Shown here: positions 1-6,042 of the stretch, piece by piece
Layout of the letters: the number at the start of each line of letters is the position of its first letter
Numbering within the stretch: position 1 is the stretch's first letter
Origin: Candidatus Omnitrophota bacterium
GTDB taxonomy: Bacteria > Omnitrophota > Omnitrophia > Omnitrophales > Danuiimicrobiaceae
Direction of reading: 5' to 3'
DNA length: 6,555 bases
NCBI GenBank assembly: GCA_016206945.1
Contig: JACQQP010000023.1
Coordinates: forward strand, 1 to 6,555
Notes under the pieces: model-generated
What the model saw: only the letters and a program-made list of their open reading frames with translations
Database searches by the model: none
Told to the model about the DNA's origin: nothing
Translations under genes and position numbers: made by a program

Positions 1-49
1 AACAGAGTAAGTTACCTACGAGGAGCCATTGAGAGCGTATTGGCTCAGA
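1..49 (+). repeat. 49-bp direct repeat, left copy
   Basis: This stretch matches 6076-6124 base for base in the same orientation, a period of 6075 bp. The match ends at base 50 (T here, C at 6125). Its left limit is unknown because the window begins inside or at the edge of the repeat. Identity includes third codon positions, so protein-level conservation does not explain it. Confidence 0.95.
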
Positions 50-100
50 TTATGAAGGCTCAGGTATGGATTTTTAGAAATTGGCACACATTTTTTTACG

Positions 101-105
101 GGTGA
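101..105 (+). promoter_or_regulatory. Ribosome-binding site candidate for the first sulfotransferase
   Basis: GGTGA matches the 3' part of the consensus GGAGGTGA and lies 5 bases before GTG 111. It is the best start signal near the 5' end of this gene. The TTG at 81 has no purine-rich site upstream. The match is short, so this is only moderate support. Confidence 0.4.
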
Positions 106-110
106 TTCTT

Positions 111-734
111 GTGATTCTGTCGCACTCTCACAAATTTATCATGTTCTCCGTGCAAAAGACGGGTTCCGAGTCTATGGAGGAGGTCTTAAAAAAGTATGCC
201 GCGGAGTACAACGTCCCATTCAACTGGTGGAAGTGGTCTTACTCTTCTTGGGAAAACAAGCACGTTACCACAAGAGCCTTCCGAAAGATGATTCCAGGTG
301 AAGAATGGGCGAGCTATTTCAAATTCTGCTTTGTCAGGAATCCTTGGGACCGGGTGGTCTCCAATTTCCATTGGCAAAAATCCAAGGGCAGATGGCAGGA
401 CTCGACGCTTAAAGACATCATCCTAAAAACGGATTTTCGACAGTTAATGGATCAACGACTCTACGTCTACGATGTCTTTGGGAACAAGATCGTTGACTTT
501 GTCGGTCGATTTGAAAATCTACAGGAAGATTTTAATCAAGTGTGCGACAGGATTGGTATTGAGCGGCAAGTATTGCCTCATCACCACAAGTCATCGGCAA
601 GAAAGCTCTACTGGGAATATTACAATGAGGAGACCAAAGAATTAGTCGCGAAACGATACGCGAAAGATATTGGGTATTTCAGTTATCAATTCGGCGTGCC
701 AGAAAGAATCCTCTTAGGAGACGTACAGAAATGA
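111..734 (+). CDS. Sulfotransferase, Sulfotransfer_2-like family
   Basis: Predicted PAPS-dependent sulfotransferase of 207 residues that would transfer sulfate to a carbohydrate or glycolipid. From GTG 111 the protein begins MILSHSHKFIMFSVQKTG, the usual layout of this family. VQKTGSES (about residues 14-21) is the 5'-phosphosulfate loop, with Gln where Pro is common. FVRNPWDRVVS (about 74-84) is the 3'-phosphate motif, with Arg and Ser in place. VGRFENLQEDF (131-141) and a C-terminal YNEET...KRYAKDI segment are also typical of bacterial members. Length is normal for a small soluble enzyme, and no signal peptide or anchor is evident. GTG 111 is preferred over TTG 81 and GTG 102 because of the nearby GGTGA and the fit to family N-termini; GTG 102 would overlap the stop of the upstream fragment. 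The stop overlaps the next gene by four bases. The acceptor cannot be read from the sequence. Confidence 0.85.
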   Translation: MILSHSHKFIMFSVQKTGSESMEEVLKKYAAEYNVPFNWWKWSYSSWENKHVTTRAFRKMIPGEEWASYFKFCFVRNPWDRVVSNFHWQKSKGRWQDSTLKDIILKTDFRQLMDQRLYVYDVFGNKIVDFVGRFENLQEDFNQVCDRIGIERQVLPHHHKSSARKLYWEYYNEETKELVAKRYAKDIGYFSYQFGVPERILLGDVQK

Positions 735-1813
735 ACTATTGGCAAGATCTGAAGTATTGGTACCATCACAGCCGTTACCTGAAGGCCCTGAAGGTATGCT
801 TCGCCTCGCTCTATCTCAGGTGGCAGGTAAGAAAAAGCATCGAAGTTATCTCGGGTGATGCGGATTTCATCTACGGTCCCGATGAATTGATCGTTCTCAC
901 CCTTCTTAAGAACGCCGAGCTTCATATCAAATCGTTCCTCAATCACTACTTGTCATTGGGCGTCAAGAAGATCGTCCTTTTGGATAATGGCTCGACGGAT
1001 CGCACGATCGAGCTTGCCAGTTCGTATCCGAATGTCGTTATCCTTTCCTCCGAACTTCCTTTTAAGACATACCAGATTCTGCTTAGGCAATATCTCATCC
1101 ATCGATTTTGCAAGAACCGGTGGTGTCTGTATGTAGATAGCGACGAGCTCTTTGACTATCCGTACTCAGAACATCTCTCCATTTCAAAATTACTGGATTA
1201 CCTCAACGTGCAGGGTTATACAGCCGTGGTAGCGCAAATGTTGGATATGTTTTCCGATCGGCCGATATCGCAAAATCATGACAGCCCCGAAGACAGCCTG
1301 AAAGAGAAATATCCCTATTACGATATCTCGGCGGTTCACAAGAAGGATTACAAGGAAGAGAACGATAATTTTTCAAAGCGCTCTCTTTCTCATGTTAAGA
1401 ATCGCATATCGAATCCCGCGATCAAATGGCATGTCCGTGGGATCCGCGGTGCGGTCTTTGGGCATCAGGACCTTTGGCTGACAAAACACCCTCTCTTTTT
1501 TTGTGGTGAAAAGATGCCGTTGATTCACCAACATTGGACGCGCGGTACCCGAATCGCGGATTTTTCCTGCGTCCTGTTCCACTATAAGTTTCTCAGTAAT
1601 TTTTTTAATAGGACCTTAGATGCCATCCAGCAAGGACAGTATGGGACTTCTTCTTACGATTACCGTATGTATTATGGAATTTTAAAGGAAAGGCCCAATC
1701 TTGGTTTTCAAAAAGAATCTTCCAGTTTCTATAAAGACATGGATCAATTGGTCTCATCGGATTTTGTGGTTGTGTCCAAACAATATCAAGACTACGTGGG
1801 GGGCACCTCATGA
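731..1813 (+). CDS. Glycosyltransferase, GT2/GT92-like (Glyco_tranf_2_4 type)
   Basis: Predicted GT-A-fold glycosyltransferase of 360 residues. After a basic, aromatic N-terminal region of about 50 residues comes ELIVLTLLKNAELHIKSFL (52-70), the typical start of this subfamily. IVLLDNGSTDRT (81-92) is the nucleotide-sugar-binding strand and YVDSDELFDYP (134-144) holds the DXD metal site (Asp136, Asp138). A late LFHYKFLSNFF segment (282-292) matches the HY...F ending common in this subfamily. The middle region, about 170-260, is less recognisable. No transmembrane segment is evident, so the enzyme is probably cytoplasmic or at the inner face of the membrane. ATG 731 overlaps the upstream stop (ATGA, 731-734) and AGGAG lies at 716-720, which suggests translational coupling. 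Donor sugar and linkage cannot be inferred. Confidence 0.88.
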   Translation: MNYWQDLKYWYHHSRYLKALKVCFASLYLRWQVRKSIEVISGDADFIYGPDELIVLTLLKNAELHIKSFLNHYLSLGVKKIVLLDNGSTDRTIELASSYPNVVILSSELPFKTYQILLRQYLIHRFCKNRWCLYVDSDELFDYPYSEHLSISKLLDYLNVQGYTAVVAQMLDMFSDRPISQNHDSPEDSLKEKYPYYDISAVHKKDYKEENDNFSKRSLSHVKNRISNPAIKWHVRGIRGAVFGHQDLWLTKHPLFFCGEKMPLIHQHWTRGTRIADFSCVLFHYKFLSNFFNRTLDAIQQGQYGTSSYDYRMYYGILKERPNLGFQKESSSFYKDMDQLVSSDFVVVSKQYQDYVGGTS

Positions 1814-2805
1814 TACCTCCTCATTTTCTTGGCATCGGAGCCCAGAAGGCCGGCACAACTTGGCTCTACCATGTGCTGCGCGCCCATCCGGACATATGGC
1901 TGCCGCCAGTCAAGGAGCTGCACTATTTCGACCAAAATCTCAAGGTGCCTAAGACGTTCCGGCAACGGCTCATTGGACGCCAATCCGACAATCGGCGATG
2001 GCGCCGACATCTGGAACTCCAAAGCCAGAGGGTTGTATCGGCCTTGGTGTTCCTGGGAAGTGGCGGGCGCGTATTTTGGGGGCGTGGCCAACGGGAACTT
2101 GACAACGATTGGTGGCGGGCGTATCTGACCCAGCTTCGACGATATCCCGCACAGTTTGCCGCGGATCTTGTCTGGAGCTTCAACTATTTCTGCCGACGTC
2201 CCACCGATGCCTGGTACACGCGCCTCTTTGAGCCGGGACGCGGAAAAGTTACCGGAGACATCACCCCAGCCTATGCGGTGCTGAGCGAGACGCACGTGGC
2301 CCGTGTGCGGGCCATGCTCCCACACGCGAAGATCATCTTCATCATGCGCAATCCCATTGAACGTACTTGGTCAGCGGCCCGCATGCTGTGGAGGAATGGG
2401 ACCTACGATATCGATAACGAAGCCCATCTCATGGGTTATGCCAGGCTCGAACCTGTGGTGTTGCGCTCCAACTATTTCAGGACTCTGGCCATTTGGGAGC
2501 GGTACTATCCCAAGACGCAGATCTTCCTAGCGTTTACCGAAGAGTTACGCGACTCGCCGGAGGATCTCCTGCTAAAGATTTACCGCTTTCTCGGGGTTGA
2601 GGCATCGACCCGGCACATCCCTTCTTACGCCAAGCGGCAGGTGAATACCGGTGCGTCGCGTGAAATCCCCAAATGCTTCGCGCGCGAACTGGCCCGGCAA
2701 TATTACTCTCAGCTGAAAGCTCTAAATGCCCGATTCGGAGGAAGCTACACTACCGAATGGCTGCGATCGGCTGAAATGATTCTGAATAGCGAGGATCGAC
2801 CGTGA
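1810..2805 (+). CDS. Sulfotransferase, Sulfotransfer_1/3-like family
   Basis: Predicted PAPS-dependent sulfotransferase of 331 residues, from a different family than the one at 111-734. LGIGAQKAGTTWLY (7-20) is the 5'-phosphosulfate loop with Lys13. KELHYFD (35-41) is the conserved segment after it, GDITPAYAVL (149-158) resembles the core of N-deacetylase/sulfotransferase-like enzymes, and IIFIMRNPIERTWS (175-188) is the 3'-phosphate site with Arg180 and Ser188. The Arg- and Trp-rich region of about 45-130 between these motifs is variable in the family. The gene overlaps the previous one by four bases (ATGA, 1810-1813), with a G-run at 1798-1803 as ribosome-binding site. Its base composition stands apart: 38/60 at 1861-1920, 38/60 at 2041-2100 and 37/60 G+C at 2221-2280, against 26/60 just upstream (1741-1800) and downstream (2881-2940). 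That suggests a separate origin. The acceptor is unknown, probably a glycan. Confidence 0.88.
   Translation: MIPPHFLGIGAQKAGTTWLYHVLRAHPDIWLPPVKELHYFDQNLKVPKTFRQRLIGRQSDNRRWRRHLELQSQRVVSALVFLGSGGRVFWGRGQRELDNDWWRAYLTQLRRYPAQFAADLVWSFNYFCRRPTDAWYTRLFEPGRGKVTGDITPAYAVLSETHVARVRAMLPHAKIIFIMRNPIERTWSAARMLWRNGTYDIDNEAHLMGYARLEPVVLRSNYFRTLAIWERYYPKTQIFLAFTEELRDSPEDLLLKIYRFLGVEASTRHIPSYAKRQVNTGASREIPKCFARELARQYYSQLKALNARFGGSYTTEWLRSAEMILNSEDRP
2791..2795 (+). promoter_or_regulatory. Ribosome-binding site for the 11-codon ORF
   Basis: GAGGA lies 6 bases before GTG 2802, inside the 3' end of the second sulfotransferase gene. It is a better site than anything directly before ATG 2834 (only CAGAAG at 2821-2826), so ribosomes may enter the GT4 gene by way of the short ORF. 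Confidence 0.45.
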
Positions 2806-2837
2806 AGATCGTGTTACGGTCAGAAGTCGACAAATGA
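2802..2837 (+). CDS. 11-codon ORF linking the sulfotransferase and GT4 genes
   Basis: A GTG start at 2802 overlaps the TGA of the sulfotransferase gene (GTGA, 2802-2805). The frame reads MKIVLRSEVDK and stops at TGA 2835-2837, which overlaps the ATG of the GT4 gene (ATGA, 2834-2837). The ribosome-binding site GAGGA at 2791-2795 is well placed. The ORF fills the whole 28-bp gap and gives both junctions the same 4-base overlap seen at the other gene borders from 731 to 4096. It could be a coupling or leader peptide, or the N-terminus left from a deleted gene (MKIVL is a common start for glycosyltransferases). The short length makes chance possible, and no function is assigned to the peptide. 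Confidence 0.35.
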   Translation: MKIVLRSEVDK

Positions 2838-4096
2838 AAATATTGATTATCGTGGACCGCTTTCCGAAACTGTCGGAAACTTTCATTCTCAACCAAATCC
2901 CCAAGCTCCTGGAACAGAACCATGAGCTAAGTATCGTTTCCTACGACGGAGGTCCTCTGGATTCTCTTGAGCATGATGTGGCTCAACAAGTTCTTCTTAA
3001 GGTGCCTGTCATTCATTTCAAACCCACTCCGCAGAGCCGGACGATGCGCGGCTTTAAAAAAATGAGGACTTTGATTGCAAATCGTCTTTACCAGTCTGGC
3101 CGCAGACGGATTATTTCAGAAATTTTAAAATACCCGAGCGAACTCTTAACGAGGGGGCTTCTCTATGAAGCCAATCCGTTTGTTGGAGGAAACCACTTTG
3201 ACATCATCTATGCTCACTTCGGGAAAAATGGGATTCGAGGCATGCTGATGCGGAAACTTTATGGCTTGAGGGCAAAGTTAGTGACTGTTTTTCATGGGTA
3301 TGATGTGTCTCAGTTTATTCAAAAACATGGGCGCGATATCTATGCTGATTTATTTGAATCCGGAGACTTCTTTTTGCCTGTCAGCGAATATTTCAAGAAG
3401 CGGTTGGTAGGTTTTGGCTGTCCTGAAGAAAAAATCAAAGTCCATCATACGGGGATTGATTGTGAGAAATTCAAACCGTCGCCCAGTCGCCCGAATCATA
3501 GCACTTCACGGCGGCTCCTGAGTATCGGCAGGCTGGTTGAGAAAAAGGGATTTGAATACGGGATCCGCGCTTTTGCAAGGTTGCAGGAAAAATACAATGA
3601 TCTTGAATACCACATCGTTGGCGATGGTCCTTTGTGGGATTCTAATCAGTTATTGATTAAAGAATTGGGACTCTACAATTCAGTGAAGATGCACGGTGCC
3701 AAAACGGACCGTGACATTGTTGAAATGCTTCACAGTTCGGATATTCTTCTTGCACCCAGTGTAACGGCGGAAAATGGAGATCAAGAGGGGATTCCTGGAA
3801 GTTTGATGCAAGCCATGGCCTGCGGATTGCCCGTGGTCAGCACACTGCACAGCGGGATCCCGGAACTTGTCGAAGATGGCGTGTCGGGATTTCTGGCGCC
3901 GGAAAGAAATGCAGAAGTGCTTGCAGAGAAACTGGAGTATTTATTGGAACATCCGGAGCTTTGGGAACCCATGGGAAAGGCGGGGCGTTTGAGGGTAGCG
4001 CAAGATTTTGAGATCAATAAGCAGGTGGCTGGGATTCTTCGGATGTTTTCTGCGGCGCAAGCGTGTTCCTCCTCATGCTCAGGAGTTGTGGCATGA
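2834..4096 (+). CDS. Glycosyltransferase family 4 (GT-B fold), WcaL-like
   Basis: Predicted GT-B retaining glycosyltransferase of 420 residues, resembling colanic-acid/amylovoran-type enzymes such as WcaL. The N-terminal domain opens with MKILIIVDRFPKLSETFILNQ, typical of that group, and has AHFG (127-130) and FHGYD (153-157). The C-terminal Glycos_transf_1 domain starts near HHTGID (204-209), with LLSIGRLVEKKG (228-239), a HIVGDGPL segment near 265 and HSGIPELVEDGVSGFL after the catalytic region. The family's E-x7-E pair reads EGIPGSLMQ, so the first Glu (318) is present but the second position (326) is Gln (CAA). It is a soluble or peripheral protein acting on a lipid-linked acceptor in the cytoplasm. 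It follows the 11-codon ORF and overlaps the ABC transporter gene by four bases (ATGA, 4093-4096). Counted G+C is about 43%, unlike the gene before it. The sugar is unknown. Confidence 0.9.
   Translation: MKILIIVDRFPKLSETFILNQIPKLLEQNHELSIVSYDGGPLDSLEHDVAQQVLLKVPVIHFKPTPQSRTMRGFKKMRTLIANRLYQSGRRRIISEILKYPSELLTRGLLYEANPFVGGNHFDIIYAHFGKNGIRGMLMRKLYGLRAKLVTVFHGYDVSQFIQKHGRDIYADLFESGDFFLPVSEYFKKRLVGFGCPEEKIKVHHTGIDCEKFKPSPSRPNHSTSRRLLSIGRLVEKKGFEYGIRAFARLQEKYNDLEYHIVGDGPLWDSNQLLIKELGLYNSVKMHGAKTDRDIVEMLHSSDILLAPSVTAENGDQEGIPGSLMQAMACGLPVVSTLHSGIPELVEDGVSGFLAPERNAEVLAEKLEYLLEHPELWEPMGKAGRLRVAQDFEINKQVAGILRMFSAAQACSSSCSGVVA
4081..4085 (+). promoter_or_regulatory. Ribosome-binding site fixing the ABC transporter start
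   Basis: AGGAG lies 7 bases before ATG 4093 and inside the end of the GT4 gene. This supports ATG 4093 over the in-frame GTG at 4063, which would add ten residues and has no comparable site. Confidence 0.75.
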
Positions 4097-5940
4097 GCGC
4101 TCTCAAACGTAATGAGGCGATGGGAATTCTAGAAGCCTGTCGGGTCTTGAAGGTGTTTGCACCCGTTATGCAGCTCAAACCCGTTTACTTTGTTGTTGCC
4201 GTATTAAGTTCTTTTTTGATTGCTCTTTTCGAGGGAGTCAGCGTGGGACTTCTTGCCCCGCTCATGAGGGGAATTATTGACAAGAATTTTGACTTCCTAA
4301 AGGGTCAAAGTTTTTTCAAGCCTGTCCTGAATCAATTTCCCGAACTGCTTAATGCATCGAGTGAAATCCTGTTTCTGTGCGTGATCGCTGTGATTTTTCT
4401 GACCACACTGATCCAGAACATACTTTCTTACCTTTTTGGTCTTTACATCTCCTACCATGACGGTATTTACAAACACAACATTGAAAATTTTATCTTCGAG
4501 CGCTACCTCGCATTTGGGAAACTTTATTTTGACCGAGCCAGTAAGGGGCAAGTGCAGAAGGTCCTCGAACATTCGGCTCGAGTGGTGCACCTTGTTGAGG
4601 ATCTGGTCCGTCTCTTGAGGCGTTTATTTACCGGCGCCGTTTACTTTGGCTTGATGGTTTATATCTCATGGCCACTTACGCTCTTTTCTCTGTTGACGTA
4701 TCCAGCCCTCGATTTTTCGGTGAAGTGGCTTATCCAGAAGGTTCGGACGGCCTCGCGGCTTCAGACTGAACTCGGTCTCAAATTGAGCCGCGAACTTTAC
4801 AACATCCTAAGTTGCCTGACTCTGGTGAAGGCTTACAGCCGAGAGGAAGAAACGCGCAAGAAATACCGTATGATCACCGAAAAGGAGCGCAAACTTACTT
4901 ATGGTATCGCTAAAAAGTCGAGGCTTGTCGAACCCATTCAGGAGATGGTGACGCTTGTTGCAATTCTTCTCATGATGTGTGTCGTTGCATTCTTCTTCAT
5001 CAACGAGCCCGGCAGCAATGTTGCCCAATACCTTCTCTTTCTTATCCTCGCCAAAAAAACTATTCCTCACTTTTCAGCCTTTAATGAAGCGCGAACAAGA
5101 ATTGCCTTGATGCGTCCTCGGATTGACAAAGTCCTCCAACTTTTGACGAACGACGACAAGGCCATCGTTCCGGATGGCACAATGGTACTTGCGGATTTTA
5201 AAGGGGCTTTCGAGTTTCGAAATGTCACATTCGGCTACAATCCACAGATACCTGTCCTGAAAAACCTCTCTTTCAAGATTCCGAGGGGTAAAATGACAGC
5301 CCTCATCGGGCCTACGGGAGCCGGCAAAACGACAATTGTCAATCTCCTCATGCGCTTTTACGACTGCCCTCGGGGCTCGATATTTGTCGACGGCATAGAC
5401 ATCCGTGAGTTCAGAGCTGAATCCCTGCGCCAGCACATTGCGTTGGTCAGTCAGCAAATCCTTCTTTTTAACGATACGCTCAGGGCCAACTTGACTTATG
5501 GACGAAACGGTAAAAACGGTGAAATAACGGATGAGAAACTCGAATTGGTTCTGAAGAAGGCGAGACTTGAAGCGTTTGTGAACCATCTTCCTGAAAGGTT
5601 CGACACCCTCATTGGCGACGGCGGGGTACGCCTCTCGGGCGGTGAACGGCAGCGCGTCTCAATCGCCCGAGCGCTTCTCAAAGAAACGGATATTCTGTTT
5701 CTTGATGAAGCAACGTCGGCACTGGACTCGCAAACCGAAGGCCTGATTCAGGAGGCGATCGAGGCTACGGTTCGGGGAAGGACAAGCCTTGTGATTGCAC
5801 ACAGGCTCTCGACGGTCAAACATGCGGATCAGGTCCTCGTGATCGAGGACGGTCAGCTTGTTGAGCAGGGTTCCCTGAAAGAACTTTTGGCAAGGAAAGG
5901 CGCTTTCTACCGCTATTGGGAGAGGCAACAGTTTTATTAA
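4093..5940 (+). CDS. MsbA-like ABC exporter, fused permease and ATPase
   Basis: A 615-residue half-transporter expected to work as a dimer in the inner membrane, exporting a lipid-linked or hydrophobic substrate. The membrane domain spans about residues 28-325, with hydrophobic segments near 30-57, 81-118, 178-210 (probably two helices), 285-303 and 309-322. A cytoplasmic YSREEETRKKY stretch (248-258) is characteristic of such exporters. The nucleotide-binding domain is complete: A-loop Tyr382, Walker A GPTGAGKT (406-413), Q-loop VSQ (Gln454), signature LSGGERQR (514-521), Walker B ILFLD (534-538) with catalytic Glu539, D-loop SALD (542-545) and switch His570. All residues for ATP hydrolysis are present, so it need not pair with another ATPase. 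The length fits MsbA-type proteins. The gene is coupled to the GT4 gene by ATGA at 4093-4096. From its context the cargo is probably the glycolipid or oligosaccharide made here; lipid A or an unrelated substrate cannot be excluded. Confidence 0.93.
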   Translation: MSALKRNEAMGILEACRVLKVFAPVMQLKPVYFVVAVLSSFLIALFEGVSVGLLAPLMRGIIDKNFDFLKGQSFFKPVLNQFPELLNASSEILFLCVIAVIFLTTLIQNILSYLFGLYISYHDGIYKHNIENFIFERYLAFGKLYFDRASKGQVQKVLEHSARVVHLVEDLVRLLRRLFTGAVYFGLMVYISWPLTLFSLLTYPALDFSVKWLIQKVRTASRLQTELGLKLSRELYNILSCLTLVKAYSREEETRKKYRMITEKERKLTYGIAKKSRLVEPIQEMVTLVAILLMMCVVAFFFINEPGSNVAQYLLFLILAKKTIPHFSAFNEARTRIALMRPRIDKVLQLLTNDDKAIVPDGTMVLADFKGAFEFRNVTFGYNPQIPVLKNLSFKIPRGKMTALIGPTGAGKTTIVNLLMRFYDCPRGSIFVDGIDIREFRAESLRQHIALVSQQILLFNDTLRANLTYGRNGKNGEITDEKLELVLKKARLEAFVNHLPERFDTLIGDGGVRLSGGERQRVSIARALLKETDILFLDEATSALDSQTEGLIQEAIEATVRGRTSLVIAHRLSTVKHADQVLVIEDGQLVEQGSLKELLARKGAFYRYWERQQFY

Positions 5941-6042
5941 GCCGTGTGTAATGTAAACATACGAAAGCAGTTGGAGCAGAAATCAATTTTTGGTGGAGGT
6001 TGGGTACGTTAACCGAAATGCTGATGAGGAGGGGTAAAAACG
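5941..6042 (+). other. 102-bp intergenic gap before the last gene
   Basis: This is the largest gap between genes in the window. I see no stable GC-rich hairpin followed by a T-run, and no pair of promoter boxes with good spacing. A small ATGT-AA-ACAT palindrome near 5951-5960 and a purine-rich GGTGGAGG at 5992-5999 without a suitably placed start are the only local patterns. The last gene may be read through from the operon or start a new transcript. Confidence 0.5.
6027..6034 (+). promoter_or_regulatory. Strong ribosome-binding site for the GT2 gene
   Basis: AGGAGGGG lies 8 bases before ATG 6043 and is the strongest Shine-Dalgarno match in the window. It fixes the start of the last gene and suggests independent, efficient initiation, unlike the overlapping genes upstream. 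Confidence 0.8.

Larger units (their letters stand above)
1..105 (+). pseudogene. Truncated fragment of a GT2 glycosyltransferase gene
   Basis: Read in frame 1, the first 16 codons encode NRVSYLRGAIESVLAQ, the conserved stretch just after the N-terminal strand of GT2 (GT-A fold) glycosyltransferases. The DNA is identical to 6076-6124 inside the intact GT2 gene at the right end. After base 49 the similarity stops. The frame continues as IMKAQVWIFRNWHTFFYG, which has no GT2 character, and ends at TGA 103-105. The expected (V/L)VVDDGS and DXD motifs are absent, so no working enzyme can come from this piece. The start lies outside the window. It may be a duplication or recombination scar, the edge of an inserted module, or an assembly join; the sequence alone cannot tell these apart. 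Confidence 0.6.

Noticed and set aside
82..97. Sigma-54-like promoter (TGGCAC at 82-87)
   Set aside because: The -24 half looks good, but the GC expected at the -12 position is TT inside a T-run.
81..110. TTG at 81 as start of the first sulfotransferase gene
   Set aside because: It has no ribosome-binding site upstream and adds ten residues not expected in the family; GTG 111 fits better, with GGTGA at 101-105.
1792..2325. 177-codon open frame on the minus strand
   Set aside because: It lies opposite the well-supported G+C-rich sulfotransferase gene, where stop codons are rare, and shows no recognisable motif.
4063..4092. Longer ABC transporter starting at GTG 4063
   Set aside because: ATG 4093 has AGGAG 7 bases upstream and forms the ATGA overlap used at the other junctions.
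5074..5586. 170-codon open frame on the minus strand
   Set aside because: It is opposite the ATPase domain of the exporter and has no motif, so it is a shadow of the real gene.
5941..6042. Transcription terminator after the ABC transporter gene
   Set aside because: The T-run near 5987-5991 is not preceded by a stem of matching bases.
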